Source: Virgibacillus sp. 7505 (GTDB lineage: Bacteria; Bacillota; Bacilli; Bacillales; Amphibacillaceae). Taken from it: a DNA stretch of 64,000 nt. The stretch's first letter is position 1, and every line of letters starts with the position of its first letter. The translations under genes were made by a program, and so were the position numbers. Where the stretch lies: positions 1 through 64,000 of the forward strand of contig NZ_NPBF01000037.1 of assembly GCF_002272135.1 (NCBI RefSeq). Direction: 5' to 3'. A model generated the notes under the pieces. The model ran no database searches. It was not told where the DNA came from and saw only the letters and a program-made list of their open reading frames with translations. This document shows positions 27,690-36,806 of this stretch, in pieces.

Positions 27690-28685
27690 ATGAATGTAAC
27701 CATATACGACGTTGCCCGCGAAGCGAACGTATCGATGGCAACTGTCTCCCGTGTGGTAAACGGCAACCCGAACGTAAAACCTGCAACTCGGAAAAAGGTA
27801 CTTAGCACTATTGAACAGCTAGGTTATCGTCCGAATGCAGTAGCTAGGGGGCTTGCAAGCAAACGAACTACAACAGTCGGAGCAATTATACCGGATATCT
27901 CCAGTATTTTCTTCTCCGAGCTTGCGCGTGGTATCGAAGATATTGCAACCATGTATAAATACAATATGATCCTGAGCAATTCCGATCAAAACCCGGACAA
28001 AGAATTGACACTCTTCAACAGCATGCTGGAGAAACAAGTGGACGGTATCGTCTTTATGGGCGGTAAGATCAGCGATGAGCTGCTGCAGCAGTTCGATAAA
28101 TCCCCTGTACCAATCGTCATTGCAGCAACTGGGCAAGGTACAGGCGAAATACCAACTGTCGCTATCGACTATGAACAAGCGGCTTATGAAGCAACTAAAT
28201 TGCTTGTCGATCACAATCATAAGCATCCGGCATTCGTTGCAGGAACGGCAGAAGCTGAAACGAATAACCAAAAATACAAAGGTTATCTTCGCGCTGTAAC
28301 GGAAAATAATGGCGAAGTGAAACAGGAGTACATCGTAAAGGCTAACAATACGTACAATTCCGGTCTTGAAGCTGCGAAACAGCTGGCAGACTTGGCAGAT
28401 CGTCCTTCTGCTGTATTCGTATCTTCTGATGAAATGGCGCTTGGTGTCATCCATGGCTTCCAGGATAATGGCTTGCGTGTACCAGAGGATATTGAAGTGG
28501 TAGGGTATGACAATACAAGACTTGCAACGATGGTCCGTCCGACACTTTCCACCGTTGTACAGCCTACTTACGATATCGGTGCTGTAGCAATGCGTCTATT
28601 GACGAAACTTATGAATAAAGAGGAAGTATCAGAAAAGAACGTTATCCTTCCTCATCGCATCATCGAACGAAATTCCACAAAATAA
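27690..28685 (+). CDS. ccpA: Catabolite control protein A
   Basis: 331-residue LacI/GalR-family global regulator. The N-terminal HTH and hinge helix are intact: [20 protein letters not shown] (about 4-23), then [14 protein letters not shown] (about 47-60). The C-terminal periplasmic-binding-protein-like domain pairs with HPr-Ser46-P and binds cre sites. I use the ATG after AGGAGGAAATGACACA; an upstream in-frame start would add 20 residues not found in CcpA. A cre-like box upstream of the PTS operon in this window is a likely target. Confidence 0.94.
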   Translation: MNVTIYDVAREANVSMATVSRVVNGNPNVKPATRKKVLSTIEQLGYRPNAVARGLASKRTTTVGAIIPDISSIFFSELARGIEDIATMYKYNMILSNSDQNPDKELTLFNSMLEKQVDGIVFMGGKISDELLQQFDKSPVPIVIAATGQGTGEIPTVAIDYEQAAYEATKLLVDHNHKHPAFVAGTAEAETNNQKYKGYLRAVTENNGEVKQEYIVKANNTYNSGLEAAKQLADLADRPSAVFVSSDEMALGVIHGFQDNGLRVPEDIEVVGYDNTRLATMVRPTLSTVVQPTYDIGAVAMRLLTKLMNKEEVSEKNVILPHRIIERNSTK

Positions 28686-28722
28686 AAACTAGCGTATCCA
28701 ATCGGATACGCTAGTTTTTTTA
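28684..28722. terminator. Bidirectional terminator, ccpA / PBP
   Basis: 16-bp stem (28684-28699 with 28704-28719), four-base loop, T tract both ways. Confidence 0.92.
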
Positions 28723-31428
28723 TAGGGTAATTGTTTCGGATTCTTTGTCGTCCTTGCCAACAGCTTTGATTTGATAAGTGGAATCAGTGTCAGGAAGATT
28801 AAACGAGGATTGATCGCTGAATCCAATCTGCTTGAAATCATTTCCCTGCTTTTGCAGAATGCGATATCCTTTCACGTCATCAGTCTTTGACTGCGTCCAC
28901 GTTAGCTTGTTCTCTGCTTTTGAGACATTTGTTGGCGGAAGCGGTGCACCGGAACTGGTCTTCACAGTGTCATTTGCATCATCCGATTTTTCTGCAGTGC
29001 TGCCGCTAGCAGCAGTTCCAATGAGTTTTTGGACTTTCTCATTGTTAGGGAAGAGCTGTTCGATGCTTACTCCCTGTAATTCGTTCTCTTTTACAAAATC
29101 AGGGTTGAGGACGATTTTACCGTTTTGTTTGATCAAGCTGTCATCTGCTTTGGCTGGTACATGATCTTTATCGAACAGATCGGTTTTAACCATTCCGGCT
29201 TGCTTACAAAGATCAGTTGGTTTCCCGCCGCCAATTGCGCAATAAGACGCCTTCGTCAATCCATCTGGCTGCTTGAATGATTGGCTTGGAGCCATCAGTT
29301 CGGAATCGATTTTGGTTGCACTGTTCACTAACTGTGTCCAAAGCAGCTGATTTCGCTGGCTGTATCCCATTCCTGATGTTTGAATGGAATCTTGTTTATC
29401 ATAACCCATCCATACACCGACAGTAACATTCGGATTGGTAGCAACGAACCAGGAATCATGATAATCCTGGGATGTACCAGTTTTACCTGCCCAATCGACA
29501 TTTTTATTGGAGAGCTGTGATTTAGCATAGGTTGCTGTTCCGCTATCAAGCACGCCGCGCATCATATCCAGCATTAAATAATTCGTCTGCGGGCTGAATA
29601 CTTTATTCGTCTTGGACTCATGCTTGTATACTTCCTTGCCGTCCTTTGTCGTGATAGATTCAATCATATAAGCATCTGTGAATTCTCCGTTGTTACCAAA
29701 TGTTGCATAGGCGTTTACGTTTTCCTCGACTGTTGTACCATAGTCCAAGCCGCCTAAGGAAGCAGCAAGTTGAGAGTGATCTCCTTCGGTCAAAGTTGTG
29801 ATTCCCATTTTCTCTAAGTACTTGCTGGCAGGATCGAGGTTGACTATCGATTTATAGGCTTTAGCGGCAGGTACATTATAAGATTCTTCCAAAGCTTTTC
29901 GTGCAGTCACGAGTCCATGATATACACCACCGTAGTTTCCAGGATTCCATGTTTTTGTCTGGCCTGGTACAGTGAATTTCTTACTTAAGTCACCCATTAC
30001 ACTCCCCGGCTGCAAAGTACCTTCTTCCATTGCTGGAGCATATACAAGCAGCGGTTTCATCGTACTGCCGTTTGAGCGCTTCGTATCAGTTGCATGATTG
30101 ACTTGGTTTTTCTCATAATCACGTCCGCCGACAAAACTTAGTATTTTACCAGTGTTATTTTCAATCATGATGGATCCAGCTTCAATAGGCTCGGAAACAG
30201 TTTCTGTTTTCCCGTCACTATTTGTCCGTTCCACCCAGTGATCAGGCTGATAATACGCATAGTCTTTCGCTATTTTCTGCTGCGCCACATACATATCTTT
30301 ATTGATTGTCGTATGGATTTGGTAACCTTTTTGGCGAATATCTCGTTCTGCTTTTTCAAGATAATCGTTTTTCAGGTCATTATCTTTGTTCAAGTCTTCT
30401 TCGGAATGGCCATCCTGTTCAGCGAGCTGAATCGCAATAATATCTGCGGCACGCTGCTCGACCTCGGTAGTCAAATAGCCATAGTCGTCGTCGGATGCAG
30501 GCTTCGCTTCTGCAAAATCTTTAGTTATATCATAACCAATTGCTTCGTCATATTCGTTCTTGTTGATATAGCCTTCATCCAGCATCCGGTTAAGCACTTG
30601 CTTCATCCTGTTCAAACCCGGCTGAAGGGCAGTTTCTTCCTTTATCTCTCCGCTGTTCGTAAACGGTGAATAAGCCGTCGGACTTTGTGGCAATCCTGCT
30701 AAGAAAGCAGCTTGAGGCAAGGAGAGGTCTTTTGCATCCACACCGAAGATACCTTGAGCGGCTGTCTGTACGCCGGCAATATTATGCCCGGAAAGATTCC
30801 TTCCGAACGGAACGATATTCATGTAAGCTTCCAGAATCTCATCCTTATTCATCACTTTTTCCAGGCGCATCGCCAGAATGATTTCCTTCGCTTTCCGTTC
30901 AAAGGATACTTCGTTGGTCAGTATCTGATTTTTGACAAGCTGCTGTGTCAGCGTACTGCCACCGGTTTTTGTTTCTGAATTCGTCGCTTCCTGCATCAGT
31001 GCACGGAGAATGGATTTCGGCACAACACCATCATGCGTTTCGAAATTATCATCCTCCGTTGCGATTATTCCATTGATGACATATGGAGAAATGTCATCCA
31101 GCTTCACATCTTCACGATAAAGGTCAGTTTTGATATTGCCGAGGAAAACATTATCAGCAAAGAAGATGGAAGAGGTCTCCTCGTAATTGTAGATATCTTC
31201 TTTCATAGAGTCATAGGAACGAACAGGCTCATTTTTCACAAGTGATGCAAAATAACCTGCACCGGCCCCAGCAGCAAAGAAAATTCCGACGCCAGCTATA
31301 AGCAGGAAAAAGAGGAATAAGTTCCAGATGACGTCATATGTGATACGAGAATTCCGCTGAATTCGGCCTGCTTTCCAAGCTTCCGCAATTCTTTTGCTAA
31401 TTCTCGTCCATATTGCTTTGATTTGCAT
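28720..31428 (-). CDS. Class A penicillin-binding protein (PBP1A family)
   Basis: 902 residues. Cytoplasmic N-terminus, TM at about 33-60 and glycosyltransferase-51 domain at about 85-260 with ATEDDNFETHDGV (about 121-133) and GGSTLTQQLVKNQILT. The transpeptidase domain (about 380-700) has the active-site SNGSTMKPL (SxxK), ESYNVPAAK (SxN) and KTGTSQDYHDS (KTG). The C-terminal 90 residues form a fibronectin type III-like domain (APLPPTNVSKAENKLTW). It polymerises and crosslinks peptidoglycan outside the membrane. It lies back-to-back with the tyrS leader. Confidence 0.92.
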   Translation of the reverse strand: MQIKAIWTRISKRIAEAWKAGRIQRNSRITYDVIWNLFLFFLLIAGVGIFFAAGAGAGYFASLVKNEPVRSYDSMKEDIYNYEETSSIFFADNVFLGNIKTDLYREDVKLDDISPYVINGIIATEDDNFETHDGVVPKSILRALMQEATNSETKTGGSTLTQQLVKNQILTNEVSFERKAKEIILAMRLEKVMNKDEILEAYMNIVPFGRNLSGHNIAGVQTAAQGIFGVDAKDLSLPQAAFLAGLPQSPTAYSPFTNSGEIKEETALQPGLNRMKQVLNRMLDEGYINKNEYDEAIGYDITKDFAEAKPASDDDYGYLTTEVEQRAADIIAIQLAEQDGHSEEDLNKDNDLKNDYLEKAERDIRQKGYQIHTTINKDMYVAQQKIAKDYAYYQPDHWVERTNSDGKTETVSEPIEAGSIMIENNTGKILSFVGGRDYEKNQVNHATDTKRSNGSTMKPLLVYAPAMEEGTLQPGSVMGDLSKKFTVPGQTKTWNPGNYGGVYHGLVTARKALEESYNVPAAKAYKSIVNLDPASKYLEKMGITTLTEGDHSQLAASLGGLDYGTTVEENVNAYATFGNNGEFTDAYMIESITTKDGKEVYKHESKTNKVFSPQTNYLMLDMMRGVLDSGTATYAKSQLSNKNVDWAGKTGTSQDYHDSWFVATNPNVTVGVWMGYDKQDSIQTSGMGYSQRNQLLWTQLVNSATKIDSELMAPSQSFKQPDGLTKASYCAIGGGKPTDLCKQAGMVKTDLFDKDHVPAKADDSLIKQNGKIVLNPDFVKENELQGVSIEQLFPNNEKVQKLIGTAASGSTAEKSDDANDTVKTSSGAPLPPTNVSKAENKLTWTQSKTDDVKGYRILQKQGNDFKQIGFSDQSSFNLPDTDSTYQIKAVGKDDKESETITL

Positions 31429-31564
31429 ATTTCACCCCCGAATTGGTTTGTCTATTATACCATAATAGTCAATTTTCGTAGTGAGTCCAAAATCCGTGTT
31501 GCATTTTAATCAAGCATATGGTAATAATGTAGGAACAGTCATTATAAAATATTGCGTTGAAGGT

Positions 31565-31776
31565 TATAGTAGCGGAACGATTCCCTGTTGCAGAGAGCTG
31601 ACGGCCGGTGCGAGTCAGTATACAGTTGTTTTGCCAATTACAAGCTGGAGCTTCTCCTGTTCAAGCAGGGGACGGATGTATATCCGTTAGCAAACCGAGT
31701 GGCAGTTTACACTGCAACAAGGGTGGTACCGCGAGTTATTCCTCGTCCCTTTTTTTTAGGGATGGGGTTTTTTTTA
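31565..31776 (+). promoter_or_regulatory. Tyr-specific T-box riboswitch
   Basis: The leader shows the AGAGAGCTG motif (31592-31600), the Stem I apical GGTGCGAG (31607-31614) and the T-box sequence AGGGTGGTACCGCG (31720-31733). A 10-bp intrinsic terminator (31741-31750 with 31758-31767) ends in eight T. A UAC triplet at 31639-31641, just above the predicted Stem I base, is the likely tyrosine specifier. Uncharged tRNA-Tyr would stabilise the antiterminator and allow tyrS transcription. Confidence 0.93.
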
Positions 31777-31806
31777 TTCTCAAATGTGAGTGAGGAGTGG
31801 TCAAAT

Positions 31807-33084
31807 ATGTCTATTTTACAGGATTTGAAAGACAGAGGTCTGGTTCAGCAGACGAGTGATGATGCAGGATTGGAGAAGCATCTATCCAGCCAGCAGGTAA
31901 GTTTGTACTGTGGGTTTGACCCAACAGCCGACAGCTTGCATATCGGACATCTTGTTCCTATGCTTATGCTGAAACGATTCCAGCAAGCAGGTCACCGTCC
32001 GATAGCGCTAATCGGCGGAGGCACAGGAATGATCGGGGATCCAAGCGGACGTTCTGATGAACGCAACTTAAATGATGCTGCAACAGTAGAAAGCTTCAGC
32101 CAAGGTATCCAGAAACAGCTTGCCAGCATTTTGAACTTTGATGAAGGTGAAAATGCTGCCAAAGCAGTGAATAATGCAGACTGGCTCGGCGCTATGAGCA
32201 TCATTGATTTCCTTCGCGATATCGGGAAACATTTTGGAGTCAATTATATGCTGGCGAAAGATTCAGTCGAATCCAGATTGGCAAATGGTATTTCCTTTAC
32301 CGAATTCACGTATATGATCTTACAATCCTTGGATTACCTGCGCTTGTACGAAAAAGAAAATGTGACGCTGCAAATTGGCGGAAGTGATCAATGGGGGAAT
32401 ATTACAGCTGGAATGGAATTGATCCGCCGGACCCACGCTGGCAATAATGAAGAAGAGCAGGATAAGGCATTTGCCCTAACTGTTCCGCTTATTACGAAAG
32501 CTGACGGGACAAAGTTCGGTAAAACAGCTGGGGGAGCTGTGTGGCTAAGCCCAGAACGTACAACTCCTTATGAATTCTACCAATTCTGGTTCAACACAGA
32601 TGATCGCGATGTAATCAAGTTCATGAAATATTTCACTTTCATGTCCCTTGAGGAAATAGCAACGTATGAACAAAGCGTGGAAAATGAGCCGGAAAAACGT
32701 CTTGCTCAAACGAAGCTGGCGGAAGAGATGACAACGCTTGTACATGGTAAAGAAGCATTGGAGCAGGCAATCAAGATTTCACAGGCACTATTCAGCGGAG
32801 ATATTGCTTCCCTGAATGGTGCTGAAATCGAACAAGGTTTCAAGGATGTCCCGTCTCATACGGCAGCCGACGAAGACAAACCGCTTGTTGATATGTTAGT
32901 GGAAGCAGGAATCTCCTCTTCAAAACGCCAGGCAAGAGAAGACATCTCTAATGGTGCAATCCGAATCAACGGAGAAAAAGAAGAAGACGTATCCCGTGTT
33001 CTTACAAAAGCGGATCGAATCGACGAACGATTCATCATCATCCGCCGCGGAAAGAAAAAGTATACATTATTGAAATTTGCTTAA
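31807..33084 (+). CDS. tyrS: Tyrosyl-tRNA synthetase
   Basis: 425 residues. Class I synthetase core with HIGH motif ADSLHIGHLVPML (about 39-51), tyrosine-binding QIGGSDQWGNITAG (about 188-201) and KMSKS equivalent TKFGKTAGG (about 235-243). A C-terminal S4 domain (about 355-420, SSKRQAREDISNGAIRING) binds tRNA. The ATG at 31807 follows GAGGAG, directly downstream of the T-box. In-frame sequence upstream lies inside the riboswitch and is not translated. Confidence 0.95.
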   Translation: MSILQDLKDRGLVQQTSDDAGLEKHLSSQQVSLYCGFDPTADSLHIGHLVPMLMLKRFQQAGHRPIALIGGGTGMIGDPSGRSDERNLNDAATVESFSQGIQKQLASILNFDEGENAAKAVNNADWLGAMSIIDFLRDIGKHFGVNYMLAKDSVESRLANGISFTEFTYMILQSLDYLRLYEKENVTLQIGGSDQWGNITAGMELIRRTHAGNNEEEQDKAFALTVPLITKADGTKFGKTAGGAVWLSPERTTPYEFYQFWFNTDDRDVIKFMKYFTFMSLEEIATYEQSVENEPEKRLAQTKLAEEMTTLVHGKEALEQAIKISQALFSGDIASLNGAEIEQGFKDVPSHTAADEDKPLVDMLVEAGISSSKRQAREDISNGAIRINGEKEEDVSRVLTKADRIDERFIIIRRGKKKYTLLKFA

Positions 33085-33088
33085 TATG

Positions 33089-33122
33089 AAAAGCACTGTC
33101 CCAGCCGGACAGTGCTTTTTAT
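33089..33122 (+). terminator. Terminator of tyrS
   Basis: 13-bp stem AAAAGCACTGTCC/GGACAGTGCTTTT, five-base loop, T tail. Confidence 0.9.
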
Positions 33123-33147
33123 GTTTCATTAGAAGAGGAGCGGGAAT
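33123..33147 (+). promoter_or_regulatory. Sigma-B-like promoter of the first YflT gene
   Basis: GTTTCA, 13-base spacer, GGGAAT. Same spacer length and -10 as the ytxG and second YflT promoters. Confidence 0.65.
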
Positions 33148-33208
33148 GTAATAACCATCTAGTGCTTTCGCATTTACCAGAACGTAAATTAAATAGGAGG
33201 CAACAATA

Positions 33209-33718
33209 ATGGTTAATACAAATACAATCGAAACATTCATCAATGAGAGCGATGCAATTGTACGAGTAAATGAATTGATCTCTGCTGGCGTACCGGAAGA
33301 GGATATCACGGTCATTGTAGATAAGAAACCTGATAATAGTATTCTAGGAAATAAGAGAGATGTTCATTATAAGGAAGCAAATGGTTCCTTTGGCACAAAA
33401 TTCGCGTCCTTCTTTTCCAGTGAAGATCCAGAAGAGAAAGTCCTGAAGAACCTGAGTCTTTCAGAAACGGAGAAAGACCGTTATGCTGATGAACTAAAAG
33501 CAGGGAAAGTATTGCTGTATGCAGAAAATAAACCTGTAAACCCTACTACTGCTGCCAGCACAGCAACTCCAAAGGATCGAAGTGACCACGCAACAGAAGG
33601 AGAAAAAGGCTTGACGGCAGATGGTCTATATGCAACCGACAAACCTAATGACGGTTTGCATGCAGAACCAAATACAAACGATCAGAACGCAAATGAACTG
33701 AATAGAACGAGAAGATAG
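33209..33718 (+). CDS. YflT-domain general stress protein
   Basis: 169 residues. The N-terminal 105 residues are a YflT domain (TIETFINESDAIVRVNELIS, about 6-25; DPEEKVLKNL; YADELKAGKVLLYAE, about 92-106). The polar, Thr/Asp/Asn-rich tail is probably disordered. The protein is soluble and without a signal peptide. It is clearly paralogous to the YflT domain of the gene at 41164. A GGAGG ribosome-binding site and a sigma-B-like promoter 60 bases upstream support a general stress role. Biochemical function unknown. Confidence 0.85.
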   Translation: MVNTNTIETFINESDAIVRVNELISAGVPEEDITVIVDKKPDNSILGNKRDVHYKEANGSFGTKFASFFSSEDPEEKVLKNLSLSETEKDRYADELKAGKVLLYAENKPVNPTTAASTATPKDRSDHATEGEKGLTADGLYATDKPNDGLHAEPNTNDQNANELNRTRR

Positions 33719-33726
33719 TATTATTT

Positions 33727-33767
33727 AAAGGCTTCATCAGTGCTTAGGTGCTGATGAAGCCTTTTTA
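33727..33767 (+). terminator. Terminator of the first YflT gene
   Basis: Stem of 14 bp (33727-33740 with 33751-33764), ten-base loop, T tail. Confidence 0.88.
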
Positions 33768-33835
33768 TGTGCAATCAAATCAAATAAAGATGGGGTTCCG
33801 TCTCATGCTGTACATTCATTCTCCCATTGATGATA

Positions 33836-33850
33836 ATGAAAGCGCATACA
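33836..33850 (+). promoter_or_regulatory. cre-like site (CcpA operator) upstream of the PTS operon
   Basis: ATGAAAGCGCATACA fits the cre consensus WTGNAANCGNWWNCA at every defined position. It is 46 bases before the regulator ATG, so CcpA bound here would block transcription of the operon. Confidence 0.6.
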
Positions 33851-33895
33851 CAAATGTGGAACGCATGCTAAGCTATTTATAGAAAGGAGGATTTG

Positions 33896-35980
33896 ATGAA
33901 TCTTAATGAACGTAACGCAGCTATCCTGGATGCTTTACTCAGTAATCCAAGTGTATCAAGTAACTTAATTGAAAAAAGATTCGACCTTTCAAAAAGACAG
34001 TTAGGCTACACCATTAATAAGATCAATAGCTGGCTCAAACAAATGGGCTTGCCATTGATCGAGAGAACTTCACAAGGCTATTTCCTTATCGACGAAAAAG
34101 TATTTACAACGCTAAACCATGTGAAGGAGTCTGTTGAGCAAAGTCATTCTTCCATATTGTCTGTCCGTCAACGTATGCATCTGCTTCTTTGTATGCTGGT
34201 AAGTAAGGAAGACCTTTCACTGGATTATTTTTCTATTTCGTTGGATATCAGCAGAAATACAATTCTTCGAGATTTAAAAAGCCTGCAGAAGCAGCTTGAA
34301 CCCTTCCAATTACAAATTCGATATTCACGAAAGCAAGGCTACCATATAGAGGGCAATGAAATGCAGATTCGGAAGGCTTTGATGTCCACTCTGATGGAAC
34401 TGATCGGGACGGACGGTGGACTTTCCATTTTGATGGATGTTTTAGAATTGGAAGAAAATTGCTTGTATGACTTCCGCAGGAGAATTGAACAGGTAGAGCA
34501 AAAACTATCTATCAAATTCACAGATGAGAAAATGAAGACGATGCCAATTACATTATTCTTGATTCTAGAGCGGATTCGAAAAGGTAAGTGCTTAACTGAT
34601 TCTCCTATTAGTAATAAGGAATTGGCAGGTACGAAAGAATATCAAGCTGCGGAGGAATTATTATTTGATCAGGAAGGGTTGCCAGAAGCAGAGAGACTTT
34701 TTATCACACTCCATCTGTTGTCTGCCAATGTGATAACAACTCATATGGAAGCGGCGGATACATTTCCAGACCTATATCCAGCTGTGGATAGTATGCTCAG
34801 TCTTTTTGAGAAAGTAGCTTGTATCCGTGTTCAAGAAAGGAAACAGTTGCTTCATAAATTGATGCAGCATATAAAGCCGGCCTATTACCGAATCAAATAT
34901 CATCTTACAGACACTACGCCTGTTCCAGGTGTATTGAGTGGAGAGTTTCGAGCTTTGCATCAACTGGTTAAACGATCTCTTGAACCATTGGAGCTCTTTA
35001 TCCATAGTGAGATACCAGAGAATGAGCAATTATATATTACATTACTTATCGGGGGATGGATTAGGCAGCAGGGAGAAAGTATCGGTGAAAAGGTGAAAGC
35101 AATAGTCGTGTGTCCGCATGGTGTTTCTGTATCCAAGCTGATGTTCCATGAATTGAGTGGCTTATTCCCTGAATTCATATTCCTGGATAGCATGTCTGTT
35201 CGCGAATTCACTATATACGATCTCGAATATGATCTTGTTTTTTCTCCGGTATTACTGGAAACTTCACGAAAGCTGTTCATTACGAAAACAATGCTGGATG
35301 CTCATGAGAAAAGACTTCTCCGGAAACAGGTTCTTTCCTATATCCACGGCTTTATTTCAAAAGAAGTGAGATCAAGTGATATTATGCAAATCATTAAAAA
35401 CCATTCAATAGTGAAAAACGAGCAAGCATTGAAAGAGGAACTTCACGCATATCTCAGCCAAGTGGATCAGCATGTGGTTCCAACAACACCCGAAGAAACG
35501 CAGCCTCTGCAGCTAAGTGACTTTCTTACGGATAGGCATTTGAAAATGGCATATCAATTAGGATCATGGGAAGATGCTGTTCGATCTTGTGCCAATATCT
35601 TGCTTGATAAAGGAATTATCGAAGAAAGATATATAGATGCCATGATTAAGGGCTGTGAAGAAGATCCGTATATCGTGATCGGACCTGGCATAGCTATCCC
35701 GCATGCTTCACCAGAAGATGGTGTCGTCCGTACTGGGATGAGCCTTTTGAAGATCAAAAATGGCGTACAGTATTTGAATCATCGTATCCATATTATCGTA
35801 GTCATCGCGGCAAAGGATAAGAAGGAGCATATTCATGCGTTAATGCAGCTGATGAAGCTATCAAAATCCGAAGCTGATATGAAAGCTTTGACAAATGGTA
35901 CCACCATACCGGAGATGAAGCGGATCATTCAACAATATTCCGATGACATAGTAAAGGAGAAGGAGTTCCATTATGGCTGA
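33896..35980 (+). CDS. PRD-containing PTS transcription activator (BglG/MtlR-type) with EIIB and EIIA domains
   Basis: 694 residues. Tandem N-terminal HTH domains (about 1-150; SSNLIEKRFDLSKRQLGYTI and LDYFSISLDISRNTILRDLK) are followed by two PRD domains (about 180-395). A GatB-like EIIB segment with the phosphorylatable Cys in IVVCPHGVSVSKL lies at about 401-413. A C-terminal EIIA domain (about 540-690) has the active His in IAIPHASPEDG. This architecture senses PTS phosphorylation and activates the operon. The ATG at 33896, 5 bases after AAAGGAGG, is preferred to the in-frame TTG just before it. The 3' end overlaps the EIIA gene by 8 bases. Confidence 0.88.
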   Translation: MNLNERNAAILDALLSNPSVSSNLIEKRFDLSKRQLGYTINKINSWLKQMGLPLIERTSQGYFLIDEKVFTTLNHVKESVEQSHSSILSVRQRMHLLLCMLVSKEDLSLDYFSISLDISRNTILRDLKSLQKQLEPFQLQIRYSRKQGYHIEGNEMQIRKALMSTLMELIGTDGGLSILMDVLELEENCLYDFRRRIEQVEQKLSIKFTDEKMKTMPITLFLILERIRKGKCLTDSPISNKELAGTKEYQAAEELLFDQEGLPEAERLFITLHLLSANVITTHMEAADTFPDLYPAVDSMLSLFEKVACIRVQERKQLLHKLMQHIKPAYYRIKYHLTDTTPVPGVLSGEFRALHQLVKRSLEPLELFIHSEIPENEQLYITLLIGGWIRQQGESIGEKVKAIVVCPHGVSVSKLMFHELSGLFPEFIFLDSMSVREFTIYDLEYDLVFSPVLLETSRKLFITKTMLDAHEKRLLRKQVLSYIHGFISKEVRSSDIMQIIKNHSIVKNEQALKEELHAYLSQVDQHVVPTTPEETQPLQLSDFLTDRHLKMAYQLGSWEDAVRSCANILLDKGIIEERYIDAMIKGCEEDPYIVIGPGIAIPHASPEDGVVRTGMSLLKIKNGVQYLNHRIHIIVVIAAKDKKEHIHALMQLMKLSKSEADMKALTNGTTIPEMKRIIQQYSDDIVKEKEFHYG

Positions 35981-36461
35981 TTTTTATCTGGATGAGAATT
36001 TAGTATTCCTGCAAGCAGCAGGTACGCGAGAAGAGATATTACGAGAAATGGCAGAAAACCTTGTTAAAGAGGAACTCGTCAAAACTAGCTTTGTGACTGG
36101 AGTAATTGAGAGGGAGAAGGAATATCCGACAGGACTGCCGACCTCATCCTCACTATCAGTCGCTATTCCGCATACAGACATTGAGCATGTAAAAAAGGAT
36201 GCAATTAGCATAGCACTATTAAAGGAACCTGTTGCCTTCCGAGTGATGGGGGAAGCTTCCATGGAGACACCTGTGAGCATCATTTTCATGCTGGCGATAC
36301 AGCAGTCGCATGCACAGCTGACATTATTAAGAGATTTGATGGACTTTTTCCAAAATGAAACGACGCTGCAAGCGTTGTTTGATTCCAAAACAAAAGAAGA
36401 TGTAGTCAAGCTGATAGATAGGAAGCTTAGCTTGTCTGCCAGTAAAGGAGGTGACAGATAA
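35973..36461 (+). CDS. PTS EIIA component, fructose/galactitol type
   Basis: 162-residue stand-alone PTS_EIIA type-2 domain. The phosphoryl-accepting His is in SLSVAIPHTDIEHV (about 61-74). It would accept phosphate from HPr and pass it to the EIIB encoded next. It begins inside the regulator gene's end and its last base is the first base of the EIIB ATG, so the three genes are coupled. It is similar in fold to the EIIA domain fused to the regulator. Confidence 0.88.
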   Translation: MADFYLDENLVFLQAAGTREEILREMAENLVKEELVKTSFVTGVIEREKEYPTGLPTSSSLSVAIPHTDIEHVKKDAISIALLKEPVAFRVMGEASMETPVSIIFMLAIQQSHAQLTLLRDLMDFFQNETTLQALFDSKTKEDVVKLIDRKLSLSASKGGDR

Positions 36462-36745
36462 TGGCCAAAAAACAAGTATTGGTTGCCTGTGGTGCTGGTA
36501 TTGCCACTTCAACTGTCGTGAATAGTGCGATTGAAGAGATGGCGAAAGAGAATAAGATTGATGTTAACCTGATCCAAATTAAAATTGCTGAAGTGAATAC
36601 TTATGTGGATACGGCAGATTTACTAGTAACCACTGCCATGGTAAAAACAGCTTATCCATTCCCAGTGATCAATGCACGCTCATTCTTGACAGGAATCGGT
36701 TTGGAAGAAACGAAGGAAGAGATCTTAAAAGAACTGAAAAAATGA
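36461..36745 (+). CDS. gatB: PTS EIIB component, galactitol type
   Basis: 94-residue GatB-like domain with the phosphocysteine in the first strand-loop: VLVACGAGIATSTVV (about 6-20). It resembles a low-molecular-weight phosphatase P-loop, as is usual for this class. It transfers phosphate from EIIA to the incoming substrate bound by EIIC. Overlaps the EIIA gene by one base; 61 bases separate it from EIIC. The family assignment is secure; the true substrate of this system is not. Confidence 0.87.
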   Translation: MAKKQVLVACGAGIATSTVVNSAIEEMAKENKIDVNLIQIKIAEVNTYVDTADLLVTTAMVKTAYPFPVINARSFLTGIGLEETKEEILKELKK

Positions 36746-36806
36746 AACGTGGGAGTCGGTTCCAATCTAACTGGAATCGACCTCATTTTCAAGAAGCGGG
36801 GGCTGA

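Noticed and set aside
27819-28454. 211-codon open frame antisense to ccpA
   Set aside because: Lies wholly inside ccpA, whose domains are complete; product has no family features.
33790-33882. 30-codon ORF just before the PTS regulator
   Set aside because: No ribosome-binding site; it spans the cre-like box and probable promoter, so it is unlikely to be on the mRNA.
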